This document shows, piece by piece, positions 48,142 to 56,611 of a DNA stretch of 64,000 nt. Within the stretch, counting starts at the first letter, position 1. Every line of letters starts with the position of its first letter. Origin of the DNA: Pseudonocardia sp. ICBG1293 (GTDB lineage Bacteria > Actinomycetota > Actinomycetes > Mycobacteriales > Pseudonocardiaceae). The stretch spans positions 1-64,000 of the forward strand of contig NZ_JAHLEL010000068.1 in NCBI RefSeq assembly GCF_020131355.1. Reading direction: 5' to 3'. Under the pieces are notes generated by a model, which saw nothing but the letters and a program-made list of their open reading frames with translations, made no database searches and had not been told where the DNA came from. The position numbers and the translations under genes were made by a program.

Positions 48142-48315
48142 GATTCCGGGGGATGTCCCGAAACGACCCCCAACCCGTCACAACCCGTCACACCCGTCAC
48201 AGATCTTCCGTCTGTGCAGGTCAGACCCAGATTTTGCCTGTGACGGGTTGAGGGGGTGTGACGGGTCAACCCGTCACACCCCCTCAACGAACCGCACGCT
48301 CACATGAGCCGAAGA
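48132..48315 (-). repeat. Block-end inverted repeat, block 1 DUF3631 side
   Basis: Inverted copy of 28782-28965, including the 42-bp hairpin and the GTGACGGG motifs; its outer end CGGTGAGATTCC matches that copy. Confidence 0.85.
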
Positions 48316-48342
48316 TCCTCCTGAACGCGCCCTGACCAGCTA

Positions 48343-49551
48343 CTACACTGCTTCGTCTCCTTCTTCGTCGCCGTCTGCACTGTCGGTGACGAGATCAGGC
48401 GTGTAACGGCGCCAGGCGTCAGCAAACGCAGCACGCAGGTAGCCCCGGGTTTGTCCGAGCCCGGCGAAGCGCATCGGGGCAGGGCGGATGTCGTACTCGG
48501 CGAGCAGTACGCCGAGACGTCGAGCGGTGAGTCCTTCGCCGCGTGGTCCGTAGTCGGTCCAGGGTGCTTCGGGGTCGGCGCGGAGGTGCCGGAGGAGCTG
48601 TTGTGTGGGGATCGCGGTCTCGGTGCCGAACGCTTGGTGGCAGTCGGCGAGCAGGCGGATGCGTTCGGAGCGGTCGTCGCCGGTGTCCTCGGTTTGGAGG
48701 GCGAGGATGGCTGCGCGGGCGCGGTCGGGCCAGTCTCGTCCGGCGTGGTCGGCGACCGCGATCAACGGTTCCCAGGTGTCAGCGGCCCGGTCTTCGACCG
48801 GCATGGCCGGTTCGGCCGCTTCGAGTGCGGTGAGGTCGTTGCGGAGCCATGCGTTCAGGCGCTGAGCGAGGCGCTGAAGGCGCGGCCGGTCGCGTCGGAG
48901 CCGATACGGCGCCACGTGTTCTCCGGGGGCTCTGCGGCGCATCTGGACCACGACGGCGCGGTCTTCGATGGTGTCGGGCATCCGTCCGATCCCGGCCAGC
49001 GCGGCCATCGCGAACGTGGAGATCGACTCGACCCGGTTCTTGTTCAGGTCGTAGCGCTTCGCGGGCCGGTTGCGTTGGTGTCCGGCGTTCAACAGTCCGC
49101 GCAGGTCTTCGTGGCCGGTGGCGGCGGGTCCGAAGATCGTGTCGGCCTCATCGACCAGCATCGTGGGCGGGTCAGCGGTGATCGACCGGTAGACCGCCGC
49201 GGGGGTGGCGTTGACGGTGATGAACGGGTCATGACACGCGCCCTCGACGACATCCAGGAGCCTCGATTTCCCGCAGCGCTTCTCCGGTGCCCGCACCACC
49301 AGGCGCGGGGCGTGCGCCCACGCAGGCTGGGCATGCGTGGCGGCAATCCAGAGTGTCACCGCGACCACGGCCGCATCCGACGGCAGGAACACGTAGCGGC
49401 GCAGCGCGGCCTCCAGGTCGTCGAGGATCACCGCCCCGTCCGGGCCGGGAACAGCGCTGCCGGTCGGCGGGTCGGGCGGGGTCGGGGTCTTGGTGCCCAT
49501 TTCGGCACCTAGACCCTGACCTGCAGGTTCGTGGCGGTCGGGGGTGCTCAC
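48343..49551 (-). CDS. DUF3631 ATPase-like plasmid protein, block 1
   Basis: The protein sequence is identical to that of 37059-38267, with the same P-loop-like APEKRCGKSRLLD and Walker B-like MLVDEADTIF. GTG 49551 overlaps the preceding stop. Confidence 0.83.
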   Translation of the reverse strand: MSTPDRHEPAGQGLGAEMGTKTPTPPDPPTGSAVPGPDGAVILDDLEAALRRYVFLPSDAAVVAVTLWIAATHAQPAWAHAPRLVVRAPEKRCGKSRLLDVVEGACHDPFITVNATPAAVYRSITADPPTMLVDEADTIFGPAATGHEDLRGLLNAGHQRNRPAKRYDLNKNRVESISTFAMAALAGIGRMPDTIEDRAVVVQMRRRAPGEHVAPYRLRRDRPRLQRLAQRLNAWLRNDLTALEAAEPAMPVEDRAADTWEPLIAVADHAGRDWPDRARAAILALQTEDTGDDRSERIRLLADCHQAFGTETAIPTQQLLRHLRADPEAPWTDYGPRGEGLTARRLGVLLAEYDIRPAPMRFAGLGQTRGYLRAAFADAWRRYTPDLVTDSADGDEEGDEAV

Positions 49552-49823
49552 GTGCTCCTCCAGAAGGTCGCTGGGGTGGTCGTGGTGGTCGGGTGGTGTC
49601 GCCAGACGCGGCCGGTCACGCCGGGCTCGACCGGGTGCTCGGTCCAGGTCTCGGTCGGGGTGTAGGTGCGGAGTTCGGCTGCGGGATGCGAGTCGGGGTA
49701 GCGCCGGGCCGCGGTCTGCATGGCGGTCAGGTCGGCACGCCAGTACCAGCGCCCCTGCCAGGGCCCGTCGACGAGCACCGCCAGCTCGGCGCGTTCAGGC
49801 CCGTCGGCGGCCCGGGCAGCCAT
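49548..49823 (-). CDS. Small hypothetical protein of the backbone, block 1
   Basis: Identical to 38264-38539; the same start ambiguity and the same GC-rich repeat upstream apply. Confidence 0.55.
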   Translation of the reverse strand: MAARAADGPERAELAVLVDGPWQGRWYWRADLTAMQTAARRYPDSHPAAELRTYTPTETWTEHPVEPGVTGRVWRHHPTTTTTPATFWRST

Positions 49824-49846
49824 CCGGGACGGTCGGGAGACCCGGT

Positions 49847-49908
49847 GCTGCCGCGTCGCTTCCGGTCCTCGCCCGCCGGGGCGGGCTGTGGTCCGGGTCG
49901 ACTTGCCC
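49847..49908 (+). repeat. Dispersed 62-bp GC-rich repeat, copy 4
   Basis: Block 1 counterpart of 38563-38624, identical to it. Confidence 0.65.
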
Positions 49909-49992
49909 CCGACCCCGCGGTCGCTCGGGGCGCTGTCGGGGTGACCCCGGTGTCGGGTGTCAGTGCTGACCAGCCGAAATGCTGTTGGGTGG

Positions 49993-50382
49993 TCATGCCA
50001 CGGCCCGGTCGTGGATCCATTCGTCGATGTCGCCGTTCGGCGGGTAGCGGCGCCGCAGCAACTCCGTGAGGGACGGCAGCCGGGCCAGTCCCGCTTCTGC
50101 GTAGGCGACGGAGATGGCCTTGCTGGCGTCGCGGAGGGCGGTCCAGTGCGCGTGCCGGAGGTCGGCGACCTCCACCCCGACCCTCGCAGCAACCAGCAGC
50201 GGCGCCGACGGCTGCGCCCGCCCGAGCACCGCCGCAAGGACGACCGGGTCGACGAACCCGATCACCTCCAAGGCCTCGGCCCGGTCGCTATCGGTGAAGC
50301 GCGGGGCCGGGTGTGGCAGCCCGCGAGACGCGAGCACCTCGGGTGGTTCCAGTCGGCCAGAGTGGTGACTGTGTGTGGTCAT
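49993..50382 (-). CDS. Hypothetical backbone protein, block 1
   Basis: Identical to 38709-39098, with ATG 50382 and GGAG 5 bases upstream. Confidence 0.65.
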   Translation of the reverse strand: MTTHSHHSGRLEPPEVLASRGLPHPAPRFTDSDRAEALEVIGFVDPVVLAAVLGRAQPSAPLLVAARVGVEVADLRHAHWTALRDASKAISVAYAEAGLARLPSLTELLRRRYPPNGDIDEWIHDRAVA

Positions 50383-50527
50383 GGGGTCTCCTGTTTTCGG
50401 CATGCCGAAGGGGAGGGAGGGAGGCGTCGAGGTGCCTTCTTCCCTGCGTGTGAGCGGGTTTCAGAGGTGCTGGAGTGGGTGGGTCCCTGGACTCCCTGAG
50501 TGACTGTCAGTGCAGATCAGGGCAGGG

Positions 50528-50582
50528 AGGGAGGCGTCAGGGAGGTGGGAGGGAGAACTCCCTGCCTCCCTGACGCCTCCCT
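50528..50582. terminator. Hairpin after the split translocase gene
   Basis: Block 1 copy of the 18-bp-arm hairpin at 39244-39298, lying 12 bp after the stop of the translocase 3' part. Confidence 0.72.
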
Positions 50583-50594
50583 GACCGGCTCCGG

Positions 50595-51328
50595 CTAGAA
50601 GTGGCCCTTCTGGCCGAGCCCGTTTCCATCACTGTCGGTGATGGATTCGTGGGCGGTGTGGGCTTCGTTGTGGGCTTCGTGGAGGCGTGCGGTGTTGAGG
50701 ACCATGACGCCGTCGGACTTGTAGGGCCGCGCCTGTTCGGGGAGGGCGTCGGCGAGGCGGGCGAAGGTCCACGAGCTGTAGTGCGCCCGGTCCAGTTCGG
50801 CGAGGGCGGCGAGTGCTTCCTGGGTGCGCATCCGCTTGGCTCCTGCCTCGGCGAGGACGTGGAGCAGGTCTTCCAGGAGATCCCGCTGCGCGGCCGGTGC
50901 CGGTGCCGGGCTGGTGGCGAGCCCGGCTTCCTGACGGAGTTTCACCGCTCGTTCGACGATCGGTGTCAGTTCGTCGGTGCCGTCGCCGCGTGGGATGTAG
51001 AAGCAGCGCATCAACCCGTCGCGGGGGGTGAACCCGGAGGTCATGGCGGTGCCGAGGTCACCCAGGTCGACCGTGCCGTCAGTGTTCACGGTCATGGGGC
51101 GCAGCGTGGTCGCCGAGATCCCGGCCTGGTGCTTGCCGGTGCCGAGGATCGCGTCGTTGCCCTGGTGGTCGCCGATCGCGAAGCACGCCCGGTTGGACAG
51201 GACTTTCGCCACCGCCCTCGGCAGGGACTCCGCCGAGGGCACCGGTGTGGCGAACAGGAGTGTGACTCCGTACTTACGGCCCTTCGCGACGATCTTGCCC
51301 ACCAGCTCGGCGGCCTCGGCGCCGACAG
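50595..51328 (-). pseudogene. 3' part of the split FtsK/TraB-type translocase gene
   Basis: This part matches the intact gene from codon 526 to the stop (starting GAEAAELVGKIVAKGRKYGV), with the winged-helix-like C-terminus. It has lost the promoter, membrane region and Walker motifs. GACAG at 51324-51328 abuts the Tn3 R end and repeats the 5 bases beside the 5' part at 25113. A GTG in GKIVAKGR is the first start available, so a C-terminal fragment could be made. Confidence 0.92.
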
Positions 51329-54300
51329 GGGGGCGCCGTAGTATCCGGAATTTTTCGGGCGGATATGGAGGATGCAGGGCTGTGACCTCGTGGTTCGTGG
51401 GGATAGGTCAGATAAGCCGCGATTATCGCGTGTCTCAATCTATCGAGGCGGAAGCGACCATGGACTCGTCTCGACAGCAGTGGCCACGGAGTGCGCTGCC
51501 AGAGACGACAGTGGGTCTGAGCAGCGACGATGGGTGCTGTGGTGGCTGGCCAGTGAGTGAAACTTGCCCGATGACGGGGGCGTCGCGTCGTGAGGACGGC
51601 GAACCTGATCAGAACAGGGTGTCGCGGACACGTAGTGGTCGGTAGCCGGTCGGGCTGAGTTGGGCGAGTTCGCCGTCGATGTCGACCTCGATGGCGCCGA
51701 AGAAGTTGATGTTCTCCGAGTGGGCCGGGGAGATGTGGGCCAGGACCTCGTCGTCGATGCGGCGACCGGCGGCGCGCATCTGCTCGACGGCCAGGCCGTA
51801 GTACTCGGTCGTCCAGGTGACCACGGCGTTGGTGACGAGGGTGAGGCACCACGCCTGCTCGGTCTGTCCCTCCAGGTGTCGGGCGCGGATCATGCCCTCG
51901 TGGGCGTAGAGCAGGTCCCGCTTGAGCGCGTGCAGCGACTCGCCCTTGTTCAGCTGCCGGGAGATCTTGCGCCGGTAGGCCGGATCGGACAGGTACCGGG
52001 CGGTGTAGACGGTTCTGCGCAGCGCGCCGTACTCCTTGAGCGCCGCGGCGAGCGCGTTCTGCCGCCCGGACGCCGAGAGTTTCCCGACCAGTAGCGATGC
52101 GGTGGCGTGCCCGAACTTCAGCGACCCGGCCAGGCGCAGCAGGTCGTCCCAGTGCTCGGCGATCAGGTCGGTGTTGAGCTTGCGAGCCAACAGCGGCCCC
52201 GTCAGGGGGAACGCCGTCTCGGCCGCCGCCTTCGCACCCGTCCGGTAGAGAGTGATCTTGCCCAGGTCCCGGATCCGCGGTGAGAGCTGCAACCCGAGCA
52301 GGTCGAACAGCCCGAAGTTGACCAGGGTGACGCCGTGCGTGTCGGTGGCGTGCTCGGTGATCGGGATGTCGGTCGCGTTGCCGAGGATCTCGTCCAGGAC
52401 GTAGTGCGCCTCGCGTTTCGTGGCGACGATGATCTTCGTGCCGTAGGTGGTATGCTGATCGGTCACGTGCGTGTAGGTCGACAGGCCCTCGTGCGCAAAA
52501 TACCTGCTCAGAGCCCTGGCGGTGACCGACTTACCTCGCGTCGGGAACCGCTGACCGTCCGAAGAGGACAGCGTGCCGGTGCCGAACACCGGGGTCAGCG
52601 GCAGGCGCTGGTGGTAGCCGATCAGCGCCAGGTTCGCCGCCCGCAGCGTTTCCTCCCGTACGTACCACTCGGCGGTCCAGGCCAGGATGTCGTAGGAGAT
52701 CCCGCACGCGTCCGCCATCCGTGTGAGCCCGAGGTTGGTGGACTGGGCGAGCAACACCGCGATCAGGTTCCGCTTCAGCTCGCGCGTGCGGGCCTGCTTG
52801 CCGCCGGCGTGGGTGAAGCAGTCCAGGAACCCGGTGCGCTTGTCCATCTCGATCAGCAGCGACACGATCGGCGCGAACGGCAGCATCTCGGTCAGCTCCG
52901 CCTTCAACGCTCTCGCCTCGGCCGGGATGTCCTCCGCGGTCAGCGGGGAGATCACCAGATCGCCGTCGTCGTCCAGGCGGACCGGGCCGTCGCCGTGGGC
53001 GAGCGTCGTTTCCAGCTTGCCCAGCGCGGTGTGCAGCTCGTCTTCGGCCTCGGCCAGGCCGGTGGCGGCGTCGGAGGGTTTGCCGACCAGTCGGCAGAAC
53101 TCCGCCCGCTGATCCGCCCACTTGTCCTCGGTGAGCAGGTAGGCGGCCGGGTCGGAGTAACGGCGGCTGCCCGGCACGAACACGTCCCCGGTGCGCAGCC
53201 CGTCCCGCAGGGCCAGCAGCACGCACAGCTCCCAGTAATGCCGATACGCCGTCGCGCTGCGGTTCGCCGCGGCGGTGTCCAGGTAGCCGCGGAAGCGGGC
53301 CGGGACGAACCCGCTCGGCGCGTCGTCGGGGACCTTGCGGGCGCCGGTGGCGTTGAGCTCCCGCAGGATCGCCACCGCCTCCAGCAGCTCGGCCGCGGCG
53401 GTGCCGCCGGCGAAGGTCACGGCGTCGAGGACGTTCGGGGTGAACTGGCGCAGGTACCCGTACGAGCCGTCCAGCGCGGCGAGGTGCCCGTGATCGCGCG
53501 GCAGCGGCGGCAACGCGCTCGACTGCGCCGAACGCAGCCGGTCCCAGCCGACCCGCTCGCCCCGGATCAGACCGCCGACATCGCCGTCCGGCACCGCCGG
53601 GTCGGCCACGATGGCCAAGATCGCGTCCAGAAGCTCCTGGCGGTCCTCCCCGGACTTGGCGCGTTCGGCCAGATAGTCCCGCATCCTGTGCGCGGCCTTG
53701 CTCTCCCGCGCCGAGAGCGCCTGGTCGAACAGCGCCACCACCTCGTCGAGCACCTCGGTCGCCGACTGGGCCAGCAACGTCAGCAAGATCGGGTACCGGC
53801 GTTCCGGCTCCCGCCGTTCCAGCGCTTGGGCGGTGAGGCGGCGACCGACCGTGGCCAGGAACCGGCGGCGTTCGGCCGGCAGCACCGACAGGTCCAACGC
53901 GTGGGCGTCCATTCCGCGCAGGAACTCCAGCTTCGCGATCTCGGCCTTCACCGCCGCGGGCGAGGCCTCCACCGGCCCCTTCCCCAGCCACCGCAGCCGG
54001 GTCATCCCGATCTCCGAATCCACCACCAGCAGCCCGTCCAGCCCGACGCGGCGGGCGTCGGTGAACTCGTGCGCCAACCGGTCGAACGTCTCCTGCCGGG
54101 CCACCTCGCGGGCGTGGGCGACCCGCTTGACCACCGTCACCGGTCCCGGCCGGATCACCCGCGCCGAGATCAGGAACTCGCACGCCAGCCGGAACAGCAG
54201 CGTCGGCGAATCATGCTCCATCGCCCGCGCCAGCAGGAACTCGTCGAGCTCCTTGATCTCCAGCGTCGTCGGCGGCCGCCACCCCAGATACTGCGCCGCC

Positions 54301-54717
54301 AGCCGAAGATGCTCGGTGCGGGTCTTCGCCCGGCGCCCATACGAACCGATCACGGCCGGATCCACGCGCAACTGCTCAGCCAGGCGCACCACCGCCGCCT
54401 GCGGCGCCGACGCCACCTCATCCGGCACGAACCCCAACCACGACAACGAGCACACCGCGACCGCCAGACCCAGCCGATCCGCCGCGCCCCGGCCCCGACC
54501 GGGATCAACAAACGCAACGTCCGCCGGGGCCAGCGTGAAGAACCGGAACAACTCCTCCCGGCCGATCTCCGGGAACCGCCGCAGCCTCTCCAGCTCGACG
54601 TCTGTGAACACCGGAGCGACCACCCGACAACCTCCCGACCAGAACCCCAGAAACCCCCTGGTCAGGAGCCTACCCAGCCATATCCGCCCGATTATTCCCG
54701 GATACTACGGCGACCCC
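51329..54717 (-). mobile_element. Tn3-family transposon, copy 2 (3,389 bp, inverted)
   Basis: Same element and length as 21724-25112. Its R end is at 51329, next to the 3' part of the split translocase gene, and its L end is at 54717, next to CTCTG and a truncated membrane-protein gene. The two L flanks do not share a 5-bp duplication but the two R flanks do. Confidence 0.93.
51609..54623 (-). CDS. tnpA: Tn3-family transposase (TnpA), copy 2
   Basis: Protein identical to the transposase at 21818-24832, with intact DDE motifs. Confidence 0.96.
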   Translation of the reverse strand: MVAPVFTDVELERLRRFPEIGREELFRFFTLAPADVAFVDPGRGRGAADRLGLAVAVCSLSWLGFVPDEVASAPQAAVVRLAEQLRVDPAVIGSYGRRAKTRTEHLRLAAQYLGWRPPTTLEIKELDEFLLARAMEHDSPTLLFRLACEFLISARVIRPGPVTVVKRVAHAREVARQETFDRLAHEFTDARRVGLDGLLVVDSEIGMTRLRWLGKGPVEASPAAVKAEIAKLEFLRGMDAHALDLSVLPAERRRFLATVGRRLTAQALERREPERRYPILLTLLAQSATEVLDEVVALFDQALSARESKAAHRMRDYLAERAKSGEDRQELLDAILAIVADPAVPDGDVGGLIRGERVGWDRLRSAQSSALPPLPRDHGHLAALDGSYGYLRQFTPNVLDAVTFAGGTAAAELLEAVAILRELNATGARKVPDDAPSGFVPARFRGYLDTAAANRSATAYRHYWELCVLLALRDGLRTGDVFVPGSRRYSDPAAYLLTEDKWADQRAEFCRLVGKPSDAATGLAEAEDELHTALGKLETTLAHGDGPVRLDDDGDLVISPLTAEDIPAEARALKAELTEMLPFAPIVSLLIEMDKRTGFLDCFTHAGGKQARTRELKRNLIAVLLAQSTNLGLTRMADACGISYDILAWTAEWYVREETLRAANLALIGYHQRLPLTPVFGTGTLSSSDGQRFPTRGKSVTARALSRYFAHEGLSTYTHVTDQHTTYGTKIIVATKREAHYVLDEILGNATDIPITEHATDTHGVTLVNFGLFDLLGLQLSPRIRDLGKITLYRTGAKAAAETAFPLTGPLLARKLNTDLIAEHWDDLLRLAGSLKFGHATASLLVGKLSASGRQNALAAALKEYGALRRTVYTARYLSDPAYRRKISRQLNKGESLHALKRDLLYAHEGMIRARHLEGQTEQAWCLTLVTNAVVTWTTEYYGLAVEQMRAAGRRIDDEVLAHISPAHSENINFFGAIEVDIDGELAQLSPTGYRPLRVRDTLF

Positions 54718-54978
54718 CTCTGGACAGCGCTGCTCATCCTGACCGGATGGCGGCTGACAGTCCTGGCCCGCACCGACGAGCCCACCGACTGGAACAAGGC
54801 CATCACGCTGCTGTTCGCGATCGCTGCCGCCTCGAACACCTTCGGCCTGTCACCGGTCAAGACCGCGCTCGACGCCGTGACACCGGGCCTGAGCTACCTA
54901 TGCGGCTACACCCTGCTGACCATCATGTACAGCGGCTTCGTCTACCTGTTCGCCTCCGGCGAGAAGAGCCGGCCTTAG
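54718..54978 (+). pseudogene. Membrane-protein gene fragment between Tn3 and MITE
   Basis: An open frame of 86 codons starts at the Tn3 L end without a start codon (LWTALLILTGWRLTVLARTD). It contains two membrane segments (AITLLFAIAAASNTFGL and GLSYLCGYTLLTIMYSGFVYLF) and stops at a TAG made by the MITE boundary. The gene has therefore lost its 5' end to the transposon and its 3' end to the MITE. Its other parts are not in the window. Confidence 0.6.
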
Positions 54979-55098
54979 AGGTCGTTTCAGAACGACTTGT
55001 CGAGTTTCCATTGACCCCTCGACGACAGATCAAACGGCAGGTCAGATAGCCGCTTGTCGTCTACAACAGACACGTCGACCTCGTTCTGAAATGACCTC
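54978..55098 (-). mobile_element. 121-bp MITE, copy 3
   Basis: Same orientation as the copy at 46169. TTA precedes it (54975-54977) and TAA follows (55099-55101). Confidence 0.92.
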
Positions 55099-55101
55099 TA
55101 A

Positions 55102-55222
55102 GAGGTCATTTCAGAACGAGGTCGACGTGTCTGTTGTAGACGACAAGCGGCTATCTGACCTGCCGTTTGATCTGTCGTCGAGGGGTCAATGGAAACTCGA
55201 CAAGTCGTTCTGAAACGACCTC
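55102..55222 (+). mobile_element. 121-bp MITE, copy 4
   Basis: Inverted relative to copy 3 and separated from it only by TAA, so the two form a 245-bp palindrome. TTA (55223-55225) follows and serves as target for the next IS. Confidence 0.92.
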
Positions 55223-55225
55223 TTA

Positions 55226-56233
55226 GAGCGTCCGGCAGTAGAGGTGGCCGTGTGTCGGTGTTGGTAGAGACACGGACCTGCAAGTGATCATGGGATTGCT
55301 GATGTCCTGATGGTCGCCTGGAGGGTCCGTGCCTCTATTGCCAGAATCGCTGATCGACCCCCTCTGGGTCGAGTTCGCTGCCCTGATCGAGGCAGAGCGG
55401 CGCCCGGAGTTCGACCCGGCCCATCCGTGGGGCTGTCACCGTCGCCGGATCTCTGATCGGGTCGTGTTCGACCACGTCGTTGCCGCTCTGGTGCACGGTA
55501 GTGGCTACGAACGCATCGCCACGCCGGGTTGCTCGGACCGCACCATCCGCCGCCGTCTCGATGACTGGGCCACCGCGGGAGTCAGCGAGGAACTGCTCCG
55601 CACCGCGCTGGCCGGTTACGACCAGATACTCGGCCTGGATCTTGACGATCTGGCGGTCGACGGATCGATCACCAAGGCACCAGGCGGAGGCGAGGTGGCC
55701 GGCCGCAGCCCTGTCGGCCGCGGCAAGCAGGGCACGAAACGGTCCGTGGCCTGCGATGACCAGGGCATCCCGCTGCACCTGGTCGCGGCGCGAGCCAACG
55801 ACCATGACTCGCCCCTGCTGGAACCGACCTTGACCGGCATCGTGACGATGATCGGCCCGCTGCCCCGCCACCGCGACGCCCACGGTGGTGATCTGTTCCC
55901 GACCGTGCACCTGGACCGCGGCTATGACTCCGGCAAGACCCGTACTCTGCTGCACACCCTGGGCTTCACCGGCGAGATCGCGACCACGGGGGTCCCGGCT
56001 CCGATCCAGGCAGGACGACGGTGGCCCATCGAGCGCACGCACTCCTGGATGAACGGCTACGGCAAGCTGCGCCGGTTCACCGATCGCCGGAAGATCATCG
56101 TCGAGTTCTACCTCAACCTCGCCGCCGCGCTCACCGTGATCCGCCGGCTGATCAACCGTGCCCGCAGCCGCTACCGCTGGACAACCCGACCCACGACCCG
56201 TCGACTCCGATAACCATCAATTGCCGGGCGCTC
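55226..56233 (+). mobile_element. IS5-family insertion sequence, second type
   Basis: Imperfect terminal repeats GAGCGTCCGGCAGT (left) and the complement of GAGCGCCCGGCAAT (right). TTA lies on the left and TAA on the right, so only TA is a strict duplication. One transposase gene fills it. Its left end is the parent of the foldback MITE at 56456-56608. Confidence 0.88.
55329..56213 (+). CDS. IS5-family DDE transposase, second type
   Basis: The 294-residue protein has Asp in DLAVDGSITKAPGGGEVAG, Asp in LDRGYDSGKTR and Glu in IERTHSWMNGYGKLRRF. It is about as long as, and clearly related to, the transposase at 125-967, but distinct. GTG 55329 is preceded by CTGGAGG. It appears intact and could mobilise the foldback MITE. 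Confidence 0.92.
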   Translation: MPLLPESLIDPLWVEFAALIEAERRPEFDPAHPWGCHRRRISDRVVFDHVVAALVHGSGYERIATPGCSDRTIRRRLDDWATAGVSEELLRTALAGYDQILGLDLDDLAVDGSITKAPGGGEVAGRSPVGRGKQGTKRSVACDDQGIPLHLVAARANDHDSPLLEPTLTGIVTMIGPLPRHRDAHGGDLFPTVHLDRGYDSGKTRTLLHTLGFTGEIATTGVPAPIQAGRRWPIERTHSWMNGYGKLRRFTDRRKIIVEFYLNLAAALTVIRRLINRARSRYRWTTRPTTRRLR

Positions 56234-56235
56234 TA

Positions 56236-56452
56236 AAACTCCGGCGAGCAGCGAGCACACCCGGCTTCTTGAGTTCCGTGAGAGGTGCTCAAGAAGATCA
56301 CGCGGTGGCCGCCCAACCCCGGGCTCTGCCCGTCACCGAGCCGGTCGCACACCACTCTGGTGGATGCCACTACACACACCCGTCGGCAGCATGCTGTGTG
56401 CTGGTCGTCGTCCAGCTGGGCGCAGGCCATGACACCGCCATCCGAAGTATGT
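56236..56452. other. Unassigned 217-bp stretch between IS and MITE
   Basis: No gene or motif is recognised. It is host plasmid sequence left between two insertions, probably the remnant of a disrupted gene. Confidence 0.4.
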
Positions 56453-56455
56453 TTA

Positions 56456-56608
56456 GAGCGCCCGGCAAATGAGGTCGTGGGGGTGTCGTTGCAGGTAGAG
56501 GCACGGACCCTCCAGGCGACCATCAGGACATCAGCAATCCCATGATCACTTGCAGGTCCGTGCCTCTACCTGCAACGACACCCCCACGACCTCATTTGCC
56601 GGGCGCTC
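56456..56608. mobile_element. 153-bp foldback MITE derived from an IS5-type left end
   Basis: Two arms of about 54 bp, starting GAGCGCCCGGCAAATGAGGT, pair perfectly around a centre of about 46 bases. The minus-strand copy of the centre (starting CTGCAAGTGATCATGGGATT) equals the leader of the second-type IS at 55276-55330, up to its transposase start. TTA flanks both ends (56453-56455 and 56609-56611). The last 8 bases also form bases 1-8 of the window. Confidence 0.9.
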
Positions 56609-56611
56609 TTA

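Larger units (their letters stand above)
48132..51328. repeat. Backbone block 1, downstream part (copy of 36848-40044)
   Basis: The stretch repeats block 2 at an offset of 11,284 and ends exactly at the Tn3 R end with GACAG. It continues, after the composite transposon, at 25113. Confidence 0.92.
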
